27,177 bases of DNA from Chara braunii (GCA_003427395.1 BFEA01000036.1:4357685-4384861), one strand, 5' to 3'. Counted from the stretch's first letter, positions 1 through 10,119 are shown. Numbers and translations: made by a program. Notes: generated by a model from the letters alone, not told the origin.

Positions 1-1202
1 TCTGAAAAAGGTCTCTTTTGAAACCGGGATCTGTTGCGATCAGCCCAGATGATCTGACATATGATGCCTCTCACCACATGCGCTACGTAGCCCCAACCTC
101 TGCTCCCCGACGTGTGAGCAGGGAGAAAGCCCAGCAGTACCCACTCCTCGTTCCATTCCACCGCTTGTCCTCCAAACTCTTTCCAGTGGAAGGACCACCA
201 TTGCCACACTCGTTTGGCCGCTGGGCACTCCCACCAAAGGTGCCTAGTGGACTCAAATGGCCACCTGCACCTTGTGCATCCCAGACTAACCTCCATTCCT
301 TTGCTTCTCAACCAAACCGCCGACGGGGTTACCATCAGGGACAGCAGCCAGAGAATGCTGACCTGTTTCCCGTTCGATAGTGAGCACAGTGCTTTCCACA
401 GACGCTCGAACTTTGGTGCCGCATCCGATAGGTCCTCACCCCAGACAGCTTGCCAGCGAGGAATTGTTGTCTGGGCTGGCGACTTCAGATGGCCCTTTGA
501 CTGTTGATAGCTGTGTGTTGTTGTGTAGTCCAGCAGCCTTACCTCCACCCCATCTGTGTTCCTGGGTGACCAACTCCAGGCTGTCGGGTCAATACAAAGG
601 CTTCGTAGGGGGACTCTCCCAACCCATGTTTGGGTATGATCTGCTGGGCCCGTGTGTTTTGTCTCTACCACCCTCGCTTGAGCAGGGTTGCCCCACACCC
701 TCACTGTTTCTTCCTCTGCTCTGGACAGTATGTTGGTCATGCCTTCGCAGTGCCATTTTTCCACCTTCCTGAAACCGCTGGGGAGGATCTCCATGACCTT
801 CCATAGAGTGTTGTTGCCTGGCTCCGAGTTTGGAACGTACCACGTGCCCGGGGGGTCCAGCCCCGCCGGGCCCAGTAACCTCAGCCACTCTTGGGGGATT
901 GCCTCTTTGATGCTCCTCCAATGGCCCTCCACCTGCTGCAGGCTTTTGAGTACATCTTTTATCTCAGACAATGGTTTCCAGCTTCCCAACAGTGTGGACC
1001 AGAGATCCTCAATGCGGACCACTCCTCTCCTGACCCAGGACTGCCCAAATGTACCTGCGGAACCGTCTGCTTAGAAGGTGGCTCCGCCTTGGTCCCGGAT
1101 TTCCGGGTTGTCAAATAGCAGCTGGAGAAGCACTTCCTCCTTCGTGGTTGGAGGTTGCTGTGTATCTGGGGGCAACTTGTTCCAGACCCTCCTGATTGCC
1201 TC
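1..1202 (-). pseudogene. LINE ORF2 C-terminal region with CCHC-type (zf-RVT-like) motif
   Basis: This stretch continues the frame of the reverse transcriptase block, broken once more by TAA at 1071-1073 and then open to base 1 (about 357 codons). Near its end lies C-X2-C-X8-H-X4-C (codons at 276-278, 267-269, 240-242, 225-227), followed by a tryptophan-rich segment. That is the arrangement of the zf-RVT domain at the C-terminus of plant LINE reverse transcriptases. The overlapping plus-strand reading frames here are shadows. The window starts before the ORF2 stop codon, so the true C-terminus is not seen. Confidence 0.8.
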
Positions 1203-2036
1203 CTAGAAGCGGGATTTCACTCTCCTCTTTCTGACGGATGGCATGAACAGGCAAGCCCAGACGTCCTTGGGTCTGGCCAGCTCCCACTCCTTCGCTAGTA
1301 TACGCTCCGCTAGGACCACCCAGTGTTCGCTTGGGCCCAATGTGGCCACCTTTGCTACCCACCCTCTGAGTTGTGCCTGGTTCCTGCGCGCTGGGTCCAT
1401 GAGACCCAGGCCTCCTTCTTCCCATGGGAAGGATAGAGTGTCCAGAGCTACTTTTGATATGAATGATTCCTCCTGTTTGGCTCTAGGCTTCCAAATAAAC
1501 CGGGCAACTAGTCTCCTGATTACCTTCAGCACTCCGACGGCCAATCCCCTGACAGTGGACACAAACCAGAGGATGGAGTATAGGGCCACATTAGTGACCA
1601 GAGCTCTCCCCACAATTGAGAGATGCCAGGCCGAACCCCACGTTCTCAGTCTGGCCGAGATCCTTTGCTGTAGTAACAGTCCCTGCGTTGATGCATCAAT
1701 TTGGAGGCTGATTAGTACTCCCAGAAATCTTGCCTCTTCTCCCTTCTTTACTCTTTTCATCCCCCATTCCACCTCTAGCCTGAAGTCTGCTGGCAACAGA
1801 TAAGTGGATTTGTTCCAATTAACTGTGGCCTCAGACAGGAAAGAGTACTCTTTCAGTATGTCCCTAAGTGCTGACAGCGAGGCCTTCGTGTTCTCACTCA
1901 TCACGAACAAGTCATCAGCTAACGCCTTCACTTTGCACTCTTCCCCACTGTGTAGTCGCAGTCCTTTAATAACCTGGTTTTTGCGGATCCTGTTGAGTAG
2001 CACTTCGAGCTGTAGGACGAAGACAAGCGAGGCCAA
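1203..2036 (-). CDS. LINE ORF2 block: reverse transcriptase motifs B-D and thumb
   Basis: An open block of 277 codons. RT motif B (RQGCPLASLVF) straddles its first Met, so the real reading enters from upstream; homology begins near 2075, after the C9 tract. Motif C is present as ALADDLFV, with both catalytic aspartates (usual form F/YADD). Motif D/E follows as FLGVLIS. The remaining ~150 residues are the conserved thumb/connection region typical of plant L1, including a WEEGGLGLMD stretch. The block ends at a TAG that replaces a probable glutamine codon; the same frame is open again directly after it. Confidence 0.88.
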   Translation of the reverse strand: MASLVFVLQLEVLLNRIRKNQVIKGLRLHSGEECKVKALADDLFVMSENTKASLSALRDILKEYSFLSEATVNWNKSTYLLPADFRLEVEWGMKRVKKGEEARFLGVLISLQIDASTQGLLLQQRISARLRTWGSAWHLSIVGRALVTNVALYSILWFVSTVRGLAVGVLKVIRRLVARFIWKPRAKQEESFISKVALDTLSFPWEEGGLGLMDPARRNQAQLRGWVAKVATLGPSEHWVVLAERILAKEWELARPKDVWACLFMPSVRKRRVKSRF

Positions 2037-2129
2037 CGGGCATCCTTGTCGGAGCGATCTTGTGAGGGCAACGGGGGGGGGACAGATGACCGTTGATCAT
2101 CACCGCTGACGTCGAGAAAGTGTACATGG

Positions 2130-3191
2130 CTATGATCCAAGCGCAAAAGATCCTCCCGAATCCCATTTTTTTCTCAGCGTTGTGAGGACGAAAGCCCACC
2201 CAACTTTGTCATAGGCTTTCTCCAGGTCTAGCAAGAGGATCGCCATCTCTTGATTCTCGTTATGTACAATCTCTAACGCCTCGATTGCTGTTACGATGTT
2301 GTTGAAGATGAACCTGCCTTGCACAAACGCTCCTTGGTCTTTTCCTACCAGATTCAGAAGATGGTTCGAGAGTCGTCGCGCTAGAGATTTTGCGAGGATT
2401 TTGTACGAGATGTTCAACAACGATATAGGCCTCCAGTTTCTCACTTCAGCCTTGTCCCCCTTCTTGAATAACACTGAAATCACGCCATGTGTCATCCCCT
2501 TTCCCAACCTGCCGCCCGTCGTCACTTCATTGTAAATCTTCACCAGCGCTTCCCCGAATGCCCCCCAATTGGCTGCATAAAACTCCACTGTGAGTCCGTC
2601 CACCCCCGGGGACTTCCCCCTTGCCATTGATTTCAAGGTCTGTGTAACCTCCTCTAACGTGAGCGGGCGGTCGAGGTCCAGCCTCGCAGTGGGACTCAGC
2701 TGGACCGTCGTGCTGTCCCACATATCAGAGGACGCTGAGAGATCTGAGTTAACATCATCTTGGGGGCATCTTGTGGAGAGCACATCCTCGTAGTACAGCC
2801 TAGCGTACTGGAGCATGTCAGCGGCTGAACACGTCGTCGGAGCGGATTCATTGAAGGGGTGCCTGAGTTCGATCATCTGTTGCTGAGACCTGCTTGGCAA
2901 CAACTTTTGAAAGGTGTCCTTCGTCATCTTGTCGTGCGTTTCGATCCCTTTGTCCTGGAGCAGTTCGTTCCACCATCTTTGCTTGTCTGCCTGAAAATTG
3001 TCCCACTCTTCTAACCTTTTCTCCCGTTCGGCCGCCCATACCATCATGGATATTGGTTGGTCGTCCATTCGCTCCTCAGCCTCCTCTACCCTCCTCTTGA
3101 AGTCTGCCTCTTTCTTGTTTCTTTCTCTTGCCAGGATTCGGGAGATCACGTCGAGGATCCCGGAAGTGATTGAGATGCCGTCGTCAAGCAC
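2130..3191 (-). CDS. LINE ORF2 block: linker and N-terminal half of reverse transcriptase
   Basis: An open block of 353 codons. The first ~180 residues are a charged, probably helical linker rich in E, K and R. Reverse transcriptase motifs follow: GKSPGVDGLTVEFY (RT 1), LFKKGDKAEVRNWRPISLL (RT 2), DQGAFVQGRF (RT 2a) and motif A, LLLDLEKAYDKVGW, which supplies the first catalytic aspartate. Homology ends near codon 345 at an A7 run and continues in another frame (1966-2199), so the natural protein is broken inside the palm domain. The block connects upstream to the endonuclease block through a frameshift near 3190. Confidence 0.88.
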   Translation of the reverse strand: MLDDGISITSGILDVISRILARERNKKEADFKRRVEEAEERMDDQPISMMVWAAEREKRLEEWDNFQADKQRWWNELLQDKGIETHDKMTKDTFQKLLPSRSQQQMIELRHPFNESAPTTCSAADMLQYARLYYEDVLSTRCPQDDVNSDLSASSDMWDSTTVQLSPTARLDLDRPLTLEEVTQTLKSMARGKSPGVDGLTVEFYAANWGAFGEALVKIYNEVTTGGRLGKGMTHGVISVLFKKGDKAEVRNWRPISLLNISYKILAKSLARRLSNHLLNLVGKDQGAFVQGRFIFNNIVTAIEALEIVHNENQEMAILLLDLEKAYDKVGWAFVLTTLRKKWDSGGSFALGS

Positions 3192-3373
3192 TCGGCTGAT
3201 GAGTCAAAAAGTGGCTTTGCAGCCTCCCATTTGGCCATGTGGTCTGATACCCACTCGCTCACACATGGTACTTGTAAAACTTGGCTGTTGAGACGGAAAA
3301 AACCCTTGCCTCTTTCCACTCCCAGGTGTAGCCGAATATCTGCAACAACAGGTTTGTGGTCTGACAAGGTCTG

Positions 3374-4063
3374 TCAGACTTCCCGCACTGAGGTGACCCT
3401 GTCCAAGACTTGGTCCACCACTAGGAAATAATTTAGCCGCCTCCTGGTCACTGCCTGTCTCTCCCTGCAAAGATTTGAGGTCCAGGTGTAGCCTGCCTCC
3501 CCTGGGTTCAAGATAGGGAAGGGGTCGGACAATGTCAGCTCTGCACTGAACTCCACGAGAGTTCTGACATCGTTCCGGTTGGCTGACGGAGCTCCCGGCC
3601 TCAATGCTTCATCCATAGATACGTTCCAGTCCCCGACCACTACCAGCCTGTCCACCTGTGGGACATTCCGCATGAGCTTGGAGAAGAATCTTGCTCTTTC
3701 CCCCGGTGCTGATGGAGCGTATACCGTCATCAGCGCCCACTCCTCGTTCCCAATCGCTACTTTCATCCACGCCCATCTGCCCCATAGGTCTGCTTTGGAG
3801 TCTATCACCTGTGCTTGGAGATCCCTATGAAGAAGTATCCCCACTCCCCCTCGGCTACCTTGTGTCGGGGCCCATATATGTGGCCCCTCCCACCAACGCT
3901 CGAACTCTTGGAGCTTCACTTCATTTAATTTAGTTTCCTGAAGAAAAACGCAGTTGATCTTCTGTTCGTGGAGCCAACTCTTCAGACGACGCCTCTTGGA
4001 CCTCCCATTGGTGTCGCCCAAGCCGCGGATGTTCCAGGTGGCTGTTCGGATCTTATCCATCAA
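3374..4063 (-). CDS. LINE ORF2 block: APE-type endonuclease domain
   Basis: An open block of 229 codons holding the endonuclease that nicks target DNA for target-primed reverse transcription. Visible motifs in order are TWNIRGLG (residues 8-15), LQETKL (about 41), YAPSAPGER (about 118) and the catalytic GDWNVSMDE (about 143). The closing SDHKPV motif lies just beyond the TGA at 3374, in the same frame (about 3345-3365). The TGA therefore separates the last catalytic His/Asp motif from the rest and by itself would disable the enzyme. Length and motif order match exonuclease-endonuclease-phosphatase domains of plant L1 elements. Confidence 0.88.
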   Translation of the reverse strand: MMDKIRTATWNIRGLGDTNGRSKRRRLKSWLHEQKINCVFLQETKLNEVKLQEFERWWEGPHIWAPTQGSRGGVGILLHRDLQAQVIDSKADLWGRWAWMKVAIGNEEWALMTVYAPSAPGERARFFSKLMRNVPQVDRLVVVGDWNVSMDEALRPGAPSANRNDVRTLVEFSAELTLSDPFPILNPGEAGYTWTSNLCRERQAVTRRRLNYFLVVDQVLDRVTSVREV

Positions 4064-4154
4064 CTGTGTTTGAGACCGCCTGCTGTTGGATGCGGTTGCT
4101 GTGTGCCTGCTGCTCGGACTGTGCCAGCGACGTCCTGCTTCTGTTGGCGGAGTC

Positions 4155-6814
4155 TCATGATCTGTGCTGTGATCTGCTTCTAGCCGAGCTGACCTTGGAC
4201 GACGACTTCCACTCCTCTGTCAACTTGTCGGCTAAGAAGCTGGAGTGCAGGTTCACCTCCGGCGACAATTTCTCGTTAATGTTTAGTAATATCAGAGCAT
4301 ATATTCCAGGTAAAACCTTGATATGGTCCAGTTCCTACTGGTTCCGCTCCCTGACCAGATCCATGTGGCACCAGCGGATACCGGACTGGGACAGCAGGTT
4401 GGCTGATTCTTGTGGTACTCTCGCATCCAACAACGGGAAGTACATCTTCGTATAGCCTTGGACTGTTTCCACTATCACATTCGCCATCTCAGCATGTGGA
4501 ATGAGCCTGATCGGGACATGCGTTCCGAACAGCTTCTTCGTTTCCTCTAATATCATCGCCGGTGTAGGGGACCTGTCAATTGTTGTCGAGGGGATAATGG
4601 AGACGTTCACCTCATCCGCAATAGCCAGAAAGCAAATGCCCTGCGCAGAGCTTGTGCACAGCAGCAAGACTAGGCATCTCTGAACCGTTTCCATCTTGTT
4701 TCTTTCAAAGGTCTCAGCTCTCTGGACCTTGTTTAGTGTACGCCTGTCCCCCACCTTTTGTCCACCCCGATGGTCTTGTCCTAATGCTGCTGGGCTCTTC
4801 AAGGAGGAAGAGTCATCTGCGTGATGGGACGAGTCGTACCCCTCTTCACAACACTCGCTGCCCCATCTGATCCTCGAACGGGACGTAACAGAGGTCTTCG
4901 ACAGTTCTTCTCGGATTGTTTCTTCTCGCGGCGGAGGGTTGTAGGGGGCTTTTTTTTCCCCGACGCGACCTCTTCCTCTACCCTCCATCTGGGGGAATGG
5001 AACTGTGGATCTTGCCTCCACTGTGGTGTAGAGATATCTCTTGAGCTTTGAAGATCTTCTTTCCTTGCATCCCACCTTGAACTACTTGACCTTGTTCTTC
5101 GTCTGTTCGCCCCACCCCTGGCATCCCACCTCGAGAAGTCTAGGGAGGGGTTACCTCTCCCTTGCGCCGTGTGAGTCAGTTTCCGCCAATCATAGTCTGC
5201 TGAAGGGTACCCAGGAATTGGATGTTCCACTTGTACAAACTGCCTGCCGTGACTCTCCTGTTCGGGTTGTCCCCCATATAGCCCATGTCTCTGTTCCAGC
5301 TGTCCCAGCTGCTGTTGCACGAGTCTGTGTGCCTGGTAAGCCCCGCTGGCTTCTGTTTCGCGTTGGTACCAGTGGTGGTGCTCTTGCCAGTCCATGTGTG
5401 CTGCGGGGCCCTGAGTATCGGGGCCAGCGCCAGCCCACTGAGCCCTGTATGTTCGGTCATACCCACCTCCTTCCCCTTGCCAATCCCTTCGTGCATTCCA
5501 GGGGGTTTGCATCGACATCCCTGCTACCGGTATCTCTTTCTGTCCCCACAGTTGGTATCCTTGCGCTAGTTCTTCCCCTTGGGCCCTGGGGCCCCTGGGA
5601 CCAACCTCCTGATTGGTGAGCTGCTGTTGGTGCTGCAGGTGCCCGAGATTAAGAAAAACTTCTCTTTGCTCTGCCTGACCACTGATCGGTCTGTCCCCCG
5701 AGTGCAGCTGGTGGCCTAACCGTACCACTTCTTCTCTGGGGGACTGTGCCTGCGTAGCCTGTCTGGAGATTCGGGAGACTGCTTGTCCTTGAGTGTGTTG
5801 TCCTGCTGAGCATTGAGTCGGAATATCTACTCACCTGTTGCCTGATTCCGCAGCAGTTGATCGTTCTTGAATCTGGAGATGTTCCCTGAACCGGATACAG
5901 TGCCTGCCTTGTTTCTCCCCGTTACTTCTTCGCCCCTCTTCGTTTTATCTGAGTCTTGGGCAGCTCTCCTCTGTGTGGAAATACCATTTGCATCTTGTGC
6001 ACCAATATGTGTAGGGTGTAACAATCTCAACCTTCCAGCAAGTACCTTTTGGTGACTGTATGACCAACTCATCATCGATCTTGGGCCGGGCTTTGGGTGG
6101 CATGTCAAACTTTACATTCATTAACTTTGGCCTTTCTTTGTCGAATTTTGGTGAATGCATCTCTAGGACCTCCCCAAACACCCCTCTTACCGCGCTTCTC
6201 AGAAAGTAGTAGGCGTCAAGCGACACTCTTAAGGCCATAATCCAGAATTTGGACTCCGCCTCCTGGATTCGAGCAACTTGCATTTCATGTCTGGATAACC
6301 TTGGCTTAAAGGAAACTGAGTATTCCTTGCCCACCAATCTGATACTCAGTTTTTTCTGCTGTACTAGCCAATCCGCGATCTCCTTCGCCTTTGCCACGTA
6401 CGAGGCCACATTAGCACCCTCAAACTTGACACGGCCCCTGCAAAAGCTTGGTTGGAACAGTTTCTTTGCGGTCCACCCGTCTTCGTAAGCCCAAATTAAG
6501 TCCTCCATGACTGAACGTTGCAGATTCCTAGCCTCCCCTTGAAAGGTTACTACTACCGACCTTTCTCTCAACCTCTGTTCCTTCACCTCATCGACCATTT
6601 GGTTCACCACGAAACGTTTTCCATCTTTGTCCTCAACTACCTCGCCCAGGCTCGCATTGTTCGGGCAGACTCCCTCATCATAACAGCGCCCTACTGACTC
6701 CCTAACTCTGTTGAGATCCCCTGTTAGCGTGGGATTTCCCTCATTCCCCTGACCAGCCATCCCTCCTTCTTTTCCCAGGCAAACTTCTGGAGTCTTATGG
6801 TTTCGAGAGTCCAC
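4155..6814 (-). pseudogene. LINE ORF1 pseudogene (RNA-binding protein with CCHC knuckle, Q-rich tail)
   Basis: One reading frame runs from the Met at 6814 to about 4950, interrupted by TAA at 5945-5947 and TGA at 5831-5833. It then continues, after a frameshift in an A8 tract (about 4950-4957), to TAG at 4335-4337 and ends at TGA 4155-4157. That is about 886 codons, long for an L1 ORF1. The first ~290 residues look like the DUF4283 plus zinc-knuckle module of plant L1 ORF1 proteins. The middle (about 5730-4970) is rich in Q, G, R and H, as in disordered nucleic-acid-binding tails. The last ~200 residues include a hydrophobic, better ordered segment I do not recognise. ORF1 proteins coat LINE RNA as a chaperone. 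Confidence 0.75.
5945..6814 (-). CDS. LINE ORF1 block: DUF4283-like domain and CCHC zinc knuckle
   Basis: An open block of 289 codons starting at Met 6814. Residues about 80-230 form a mixed basic/hydrophobic domain resembling the DUF4283 domain of plant LINE ORF1. Residues about 270-288 contain CTRCKWYFHTEESC, an exact C-X2-C-X4-H-X4-C knuckle. The TAA that ends the block is in frame with further coding-like sequence, so it is probably a lesion rather than the natural end. Family assignment of the first domain is by general character and context, not a search. Confidence 0.7.
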   Translation of the reverse strand: MDSRNHKTPEVCLGKEGGMAGQGNEGNPTLTGDLNRVRESVGRCYDEGVCPNNASLGEVVEDKDGKRFVVNQMVDEVKEQRLRERSVVVTFQGEARNLQRSVMEDLIWAYEDGWTAKKLFQPSFCRGRVKFEGANVASYVAKAKEIADWLVQQKKLSIRLVGKEYSVSFKPRLSRHEMQVARIQEAESKFWIMALRVSLDAYYFLRSAVRGVFGEVLEMHSPKFDKERPKLMNVKFDMPPKARPKIDDELVIQSPKGTCWKVEIVTPYTYWCTRCKWYFHTEESCPRLR

Positions 6815-6870
6815 AGAGCACTGTCCTTCAGCTGCTTTCCCAATACCCGTACTGTTTTACCCTCTTGATC

Positions 6871-8000
6871 TCCCTGCTTCGACTCTCCTCTTACAGGGGA
6901 AGTGATGCGGAGAGCCTCAACAAGAGTCGATTGCTTGCCCTCAGATTACCTTGTTCCACTGCAAGCAATGAGGGAGTATGCAGTTCCACCTGTCGCCGTT
7001 GGGGCCCACCAGCCTTCAAAATGACAGACAGGCACCTATCCGAGGCGCTATACAGAGGGAGACACGATAAGCAGCAAGAAGGGAGTGTTACTTTATACCA
7101 TTCTTTGATCGACCGTTCGACCCATGTGCTGCACTCTCGACCGTGAGAGCTCGCTGAAATGCTGGAGAAGGCATTAACGCTCCATCTCCAACCAATCAAC
7201 CCCCATTTGATACTCAGCCCACCCCTCACCTAGCTATCAAAAACGGCCCTTGACAGACCTCACGCTGAACTGTCGTTTGACCCTCAGACACCCCTCAATT
7301 GATTACGGTAATTGCCAATCTACCCCGTTAGAAAATTACCTTCCATTGACCACGACAATGACCCGACGTATTAATCACCTTAGAAGAATGAAGCCTGATG
7401 CAGCGAGTGAAGGAGCACAAAAGGGATAGTCCAAAACAAACTGCTCTCTCCTCAGCGTGAGTTCGGGTTGGATGGTTCACCGTACACTGGATCCTGTCTG
7501 CTGCTTGTCTCTCCTCCCCTCCCTGTGCTCAGGATGACCTTCTCTACTGCTCCTACCTTCTCTCCCCTTGAGCAGTCTTATGCCGCCTCGGTGTCCTTGC
7601 CTTACCATTCCGAAATATGAATCCGCTATCCCTCCTTCTCTACCCCGTTACTACTGCGATGGCGAGCAACATAGCGGACCTCGGTCTTTCAATTACCTCG
7701 GAAACCCAACTTCAGATTTCGGAACGGCTTGCCCCCTCAGGACTGCTCTACTGTTGCCAAGCCCTGTAGTGCGAGAGACACGGATTCCTAACCGAGCTTC
7801 CACTTCTGGAGGATACTCTCATGGTTACAAGTACCTTGCATTGCCACTACGGTCGGGAGCGAGTGGAATTTCTTGTCAAGTTACCAGCGCCTCCTCGACT
7901 GTTAGTACAGGGGAAGTTCCCTCTTCTCATTAATCATGAGGCGACTCCTCCCAGTTGCCTGGCGGTGTTTCCCCATTTGCCTTGTTTCTTCCTCCCCAAG
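6871..8000. other. No supported gene; possible LINE 5' UTR then unassigned sequence
   Basis: Just above ORF1 a 5' UTR of the LINE is expected, but no boundary or target-site duplication could be seen. Short open frames occur on both strands (for example 6891-7229 minus, 7568-7933 plus) without recognisable domains or coherent composition. I see no RNA gene. The sequence is of mixed composition, with many short GTTAC/TTACC words in the right half. Confidence 0.5.
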
Positions 8001-8059
8001 CTACCACTTACGTCTCTTTTGGTTTCCCCATCTCTCTCACTACTTTTTCGGGATTGCAA

Positions 8060-8234
8060 GTTACCGTGGTAACTTTAGGTTACTGAGGACATTCTTTCGC
8101 TTGTCCCTATTGCGTCCTATTCTGCTGGCCCATTTACCCCGCGCTCACACCTACAGCACGTAGGTCGATTACCCCATTTCCTTCTCCCCATTTTCGGAAG
8201 AAGGAGTTACTGTGATAACTTTTAGGTTACGGAG
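8060..8234. repeat. Pair of diverged ~29-base direct repeats, each an inverted repeat
   Basis: Copy one (8060-8088) begins GTTACCGTGGTAAC, where GTTACC and GGTAAC are inverted copies, followed by TTTAGGTTAC. Copy two (8206-8234) begins GTTACTGTGATAAC, followed by TTTTAGGTTAC. They lie 146 bases apart. Short palindromes of this kind occur in sub-terminal repeats of DNA transposons, but no terminal inverted repeat or transposase was found, so the function is unknown. Confidence 0.45.
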
Positions 8235-9348
8235 TTGGATTTACCGGCGTCTCCCTACTGTGAGTTACCCGGCTAACACTCCCTCTTAGATCAGCTCCGG
8301 ATTTACTTCCCCTTTACTCCTCCGACACGACTGTAGGGGGAATTCGTGGACGAGCCTACTCTTCGGGCAAGGCTAAAGCTTCGGTGTTGATAGGCCTTCA
8401 CAAGCTATCGGAAAGATGACTCTCTAGTTTCTTCCTAATGCTCCTGTAGTCACCGTCGCATCTGCTTTCCTTGTCGTCCTTTCCCTGGAATACCCCTTCG
8501 AAGATACACTGAGTTCCGTTTCTAGACGAAAAGAACGCTATGAATGCTCCTACTCCACCCTGTCTACTGGACTGTTCGGCGATGGTAACGTCCTGAGAAT
8601 ATGTCTCCACTCTCTCGAGGAGTGTGCATTACCTTCGTTCTACGCCCCGTCATGGCGGGGGGGTGCTCAGACGAACATCGCTACGCGAGGGGATCCGTGT
8701 AGCGGCGCTGAAACCGGAGCGCTAAGCTACCGGCCCGGAAACAACGCTCCTTCTCTCAACCCAACTTCCCATTGGCGTCTTTGACTTAAATGTTTGGAGT
8801 ATAGAAGGAAGATAGAATGAGGAATAGCTTGTAGTTTTTGTTGAGCTTCATGGAGATGTTTTTTTGGAAGAATTGCTCATTGAAGGGGACGCTGGACCCA
8901 ATTTCCAGCTCATAGCCTATCTGGGCAATGGCCCCAGCTTCTTACCGGGTTGTTTGTGAGGATTCCCGGCCTCTTTTGGTTCCCATTTGAAATATAATGT
9001 TTCAATTCTTCCCAAAAAAAAAAAAAAAAAAAACTAGCAGAGCGGAGTGGTGAACACCGTTGTGAATGGCTACGATATGCAGAGGCTTGGGCTACCAATC
9101 TCGCTCCACTACTGTCTGCTGTACACAATTTCGTATAGCGGCCGTATAGCTAGTTGTTAGAGTTCAAAAAAACGTATAAAACCTGGCCTCACTCCACTTA
9201 CTATCGGCTATACAGCACATCAATTCTTTGCGTTTGCAAAATTGGGGTCGTATAGTGGACAGTAGTGGAGGGATGCAGGCACTATCTGAAGTGGGTGAGG
9301 CCTGTCCCACAGAGGCCTCACGACGGAGGTCCCACAAATTTCCGCCGG
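8235..9348. other. No supported gene; A20 tract at 9014-9033
   Basis: No coding region is supported. A run of 20 A (9014-9033) follows sequence with no recognisable retroposon head, so it may be a retroposon tail or simple sequence. The right-hand flank (9034-9120) has a weak resemblance to a tRNA D-arm, too poor to call. Confidence 0.4.
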
Positions 9349-9490
9349 GAAAGGGTGCGTTGTCGGCGCGAATGCCCGTACAAGGATATCCGCCCTGGTT
9401 TTCTGCAAGCAACGGAAATGAGGGTAGGAGTAAAAGTTGGGTGCAGGGGCGCAGTTTTGAGGCCCGTGTGAAGCAAGAAGAAAAACGGAC
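9349..9490. repeat. Dispersed repeat family, partial copy
   Basis: The stretch around AAGGATATCCGCCCTGG followed by TTTTCTGCAAGCAACGG recurs at 14115-14150 with a few changes. The following GCGCAGTTTTGAGGC at about 9450 recurs at 12124-12138. All share the same order of blocks, so they are copies of one interspersed family rather than chance matches. No coding capacity is visible. Confidence 0.55.
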
Positions 9491-9738
9491 GATGTGACAT
9501 TGACTTACCGTGAGGGCATGGGTGCGCAGCCCGTAGTTTGTTTGTTGATGTTGTTGTGAATGTGTGTAGATGTGTGTGAAAACACATGTTGCGGAGGCCT
9601 CAGCAAGCAATAAGTACATGCTCCACCTCACCGTCACCTCACAAGGTAAAGCCCCATAGGATTCTACAAAATTCTAAAATCCATCGTGTTATATCACACC
9701 TCACAACAACGAAAACAGCAAGGAAAAGACCACAGCAA

Positions 9739-9960
9739 GCCGCAATGCAAACAACACAAAACAACAAAGCATATAGGCTGGAGGGCACGGGGGAGGCGGG
9801 NGGGTAGGCAAGCACAAGCCTATGTTGCTCCAGACAAACGACACAGGGCTTATGTTGCTCCAGATAGACAGCATGCCGCAAGGCAAACAACACAAAACAG
9901 CAAAGCATATAGGTTAGAGGACGCGGGGGAGGCGGGGAGGCAGGCAAACAGCACACAACA
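9739..9960. repeat. Nested tandem repeat: 136-base unit with an internal 30-base duplication
   Basis: A segment beginning GCCGCAATGCAAACAACAC (9739) recurs at 9875, 136 bases on, both copies leading into a GCATATAGG and a GGGGGAGGCGGG stretch. Between them the word TATGTTGCTCCAGA occurs at 9821 and 9851, exactly 30 bases apart. A single N at 9801 sits in the first copy at a position where the two copies differ, which fits an unresolved repeat consensus. Confidence 0.75.
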
Positions 9961-10119
9961 ACAACACACACTGGGTAAAAGACATGGCGTAGACGGATGG
10001 GCAAGCAAACAGCGTAAGACCAGCAAAACAAACAACTACAATGCAAAAACAGCACCCGGAAAAAAAAACAAGTATAGACAAAGAAACAACCGAAAAAAAT
10101 AAATAAAACTGATGATGAA

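Larger units (their letters stand above)
1..4063 (-). pseudogene. LINE ORF2 pseudogene: endonuclease - reverse transcriptase - zinc motif
   Basis: More than 1350 codons, running off the left edge of the window. Domain order is endonuclease (4063 to about 3350), linker (about 3350 to 2800), reverse transcriptase (about 2650 to 1750), thumb/connection, and a CX2CX8HX4C motif (278 to 225). Lesions I could place: in-frame TGA at 3374-3376, a frameshift near 3190, a frameshift in an A7 tract (about 2166-2172), a frameshift in a C9 tract (2073-2081, read as G9 on plus), TAG at 1203-1205 and TAA at 1071-1073. Below 1071 the frame stays open to base 1. The stops at 1203 and 1071 would be glutamine codons (CAG, CAA) after one C-to-T change. 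The start at 4063 is the first Met before the endonuclease motif; ORF1 ends 91 bases upstream. Confidence 0.9.
1..6870 (-). mobile_element. L1-like non-LTR retrotransposon (LINE), near full length, inactive
   Basis: Read on the minus strand, this is a two-ORF LINE. ORF1 carries a CCHC zinc knuckle, and ORF2 carries an APE-type endonuclease, a reverse transcriptase and a C-terminal CCHC-like motif. The order ORF1, 91-base spacer, ORF2 is that of plant L1 elements. The 3' end lies beyond base 1, so the poly(A) tail and target-site duplication are not visible. The 5' end is uncertain: ORF1 starts at 6814 and any 5' UTR would lie above that; 6870 is a minimum. Both ORFs are interrupted, so this copy cannot make its proteins. 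I saw no RNase H domain. Such elements copy their own poly(A) RNA into genomic nicks and can mobilise other RNAs in trans. Confidence 0.9.

Noticed and set aside
1243-1803. 186-codon plus-strand frame opposite the LINE
   Set aside because: A shadow of the reverse transcriptase reading on the minus strand; no homology of its own.
8646-8750. Minus-strand segment with GGTAGCTTAGC and GGATCCCC, tRNA-like
   Set aside because: No proper B box or T-arm, and no cloverleaf can be drawn. Only a vague resemblance to a tRNA-derived SINE head.
9034-9115. Possible tRNA-like sequence after the A20 tract
   Set aside because: A D-arm-like piece only. The B-box region does not match and no acceptor stem forms.
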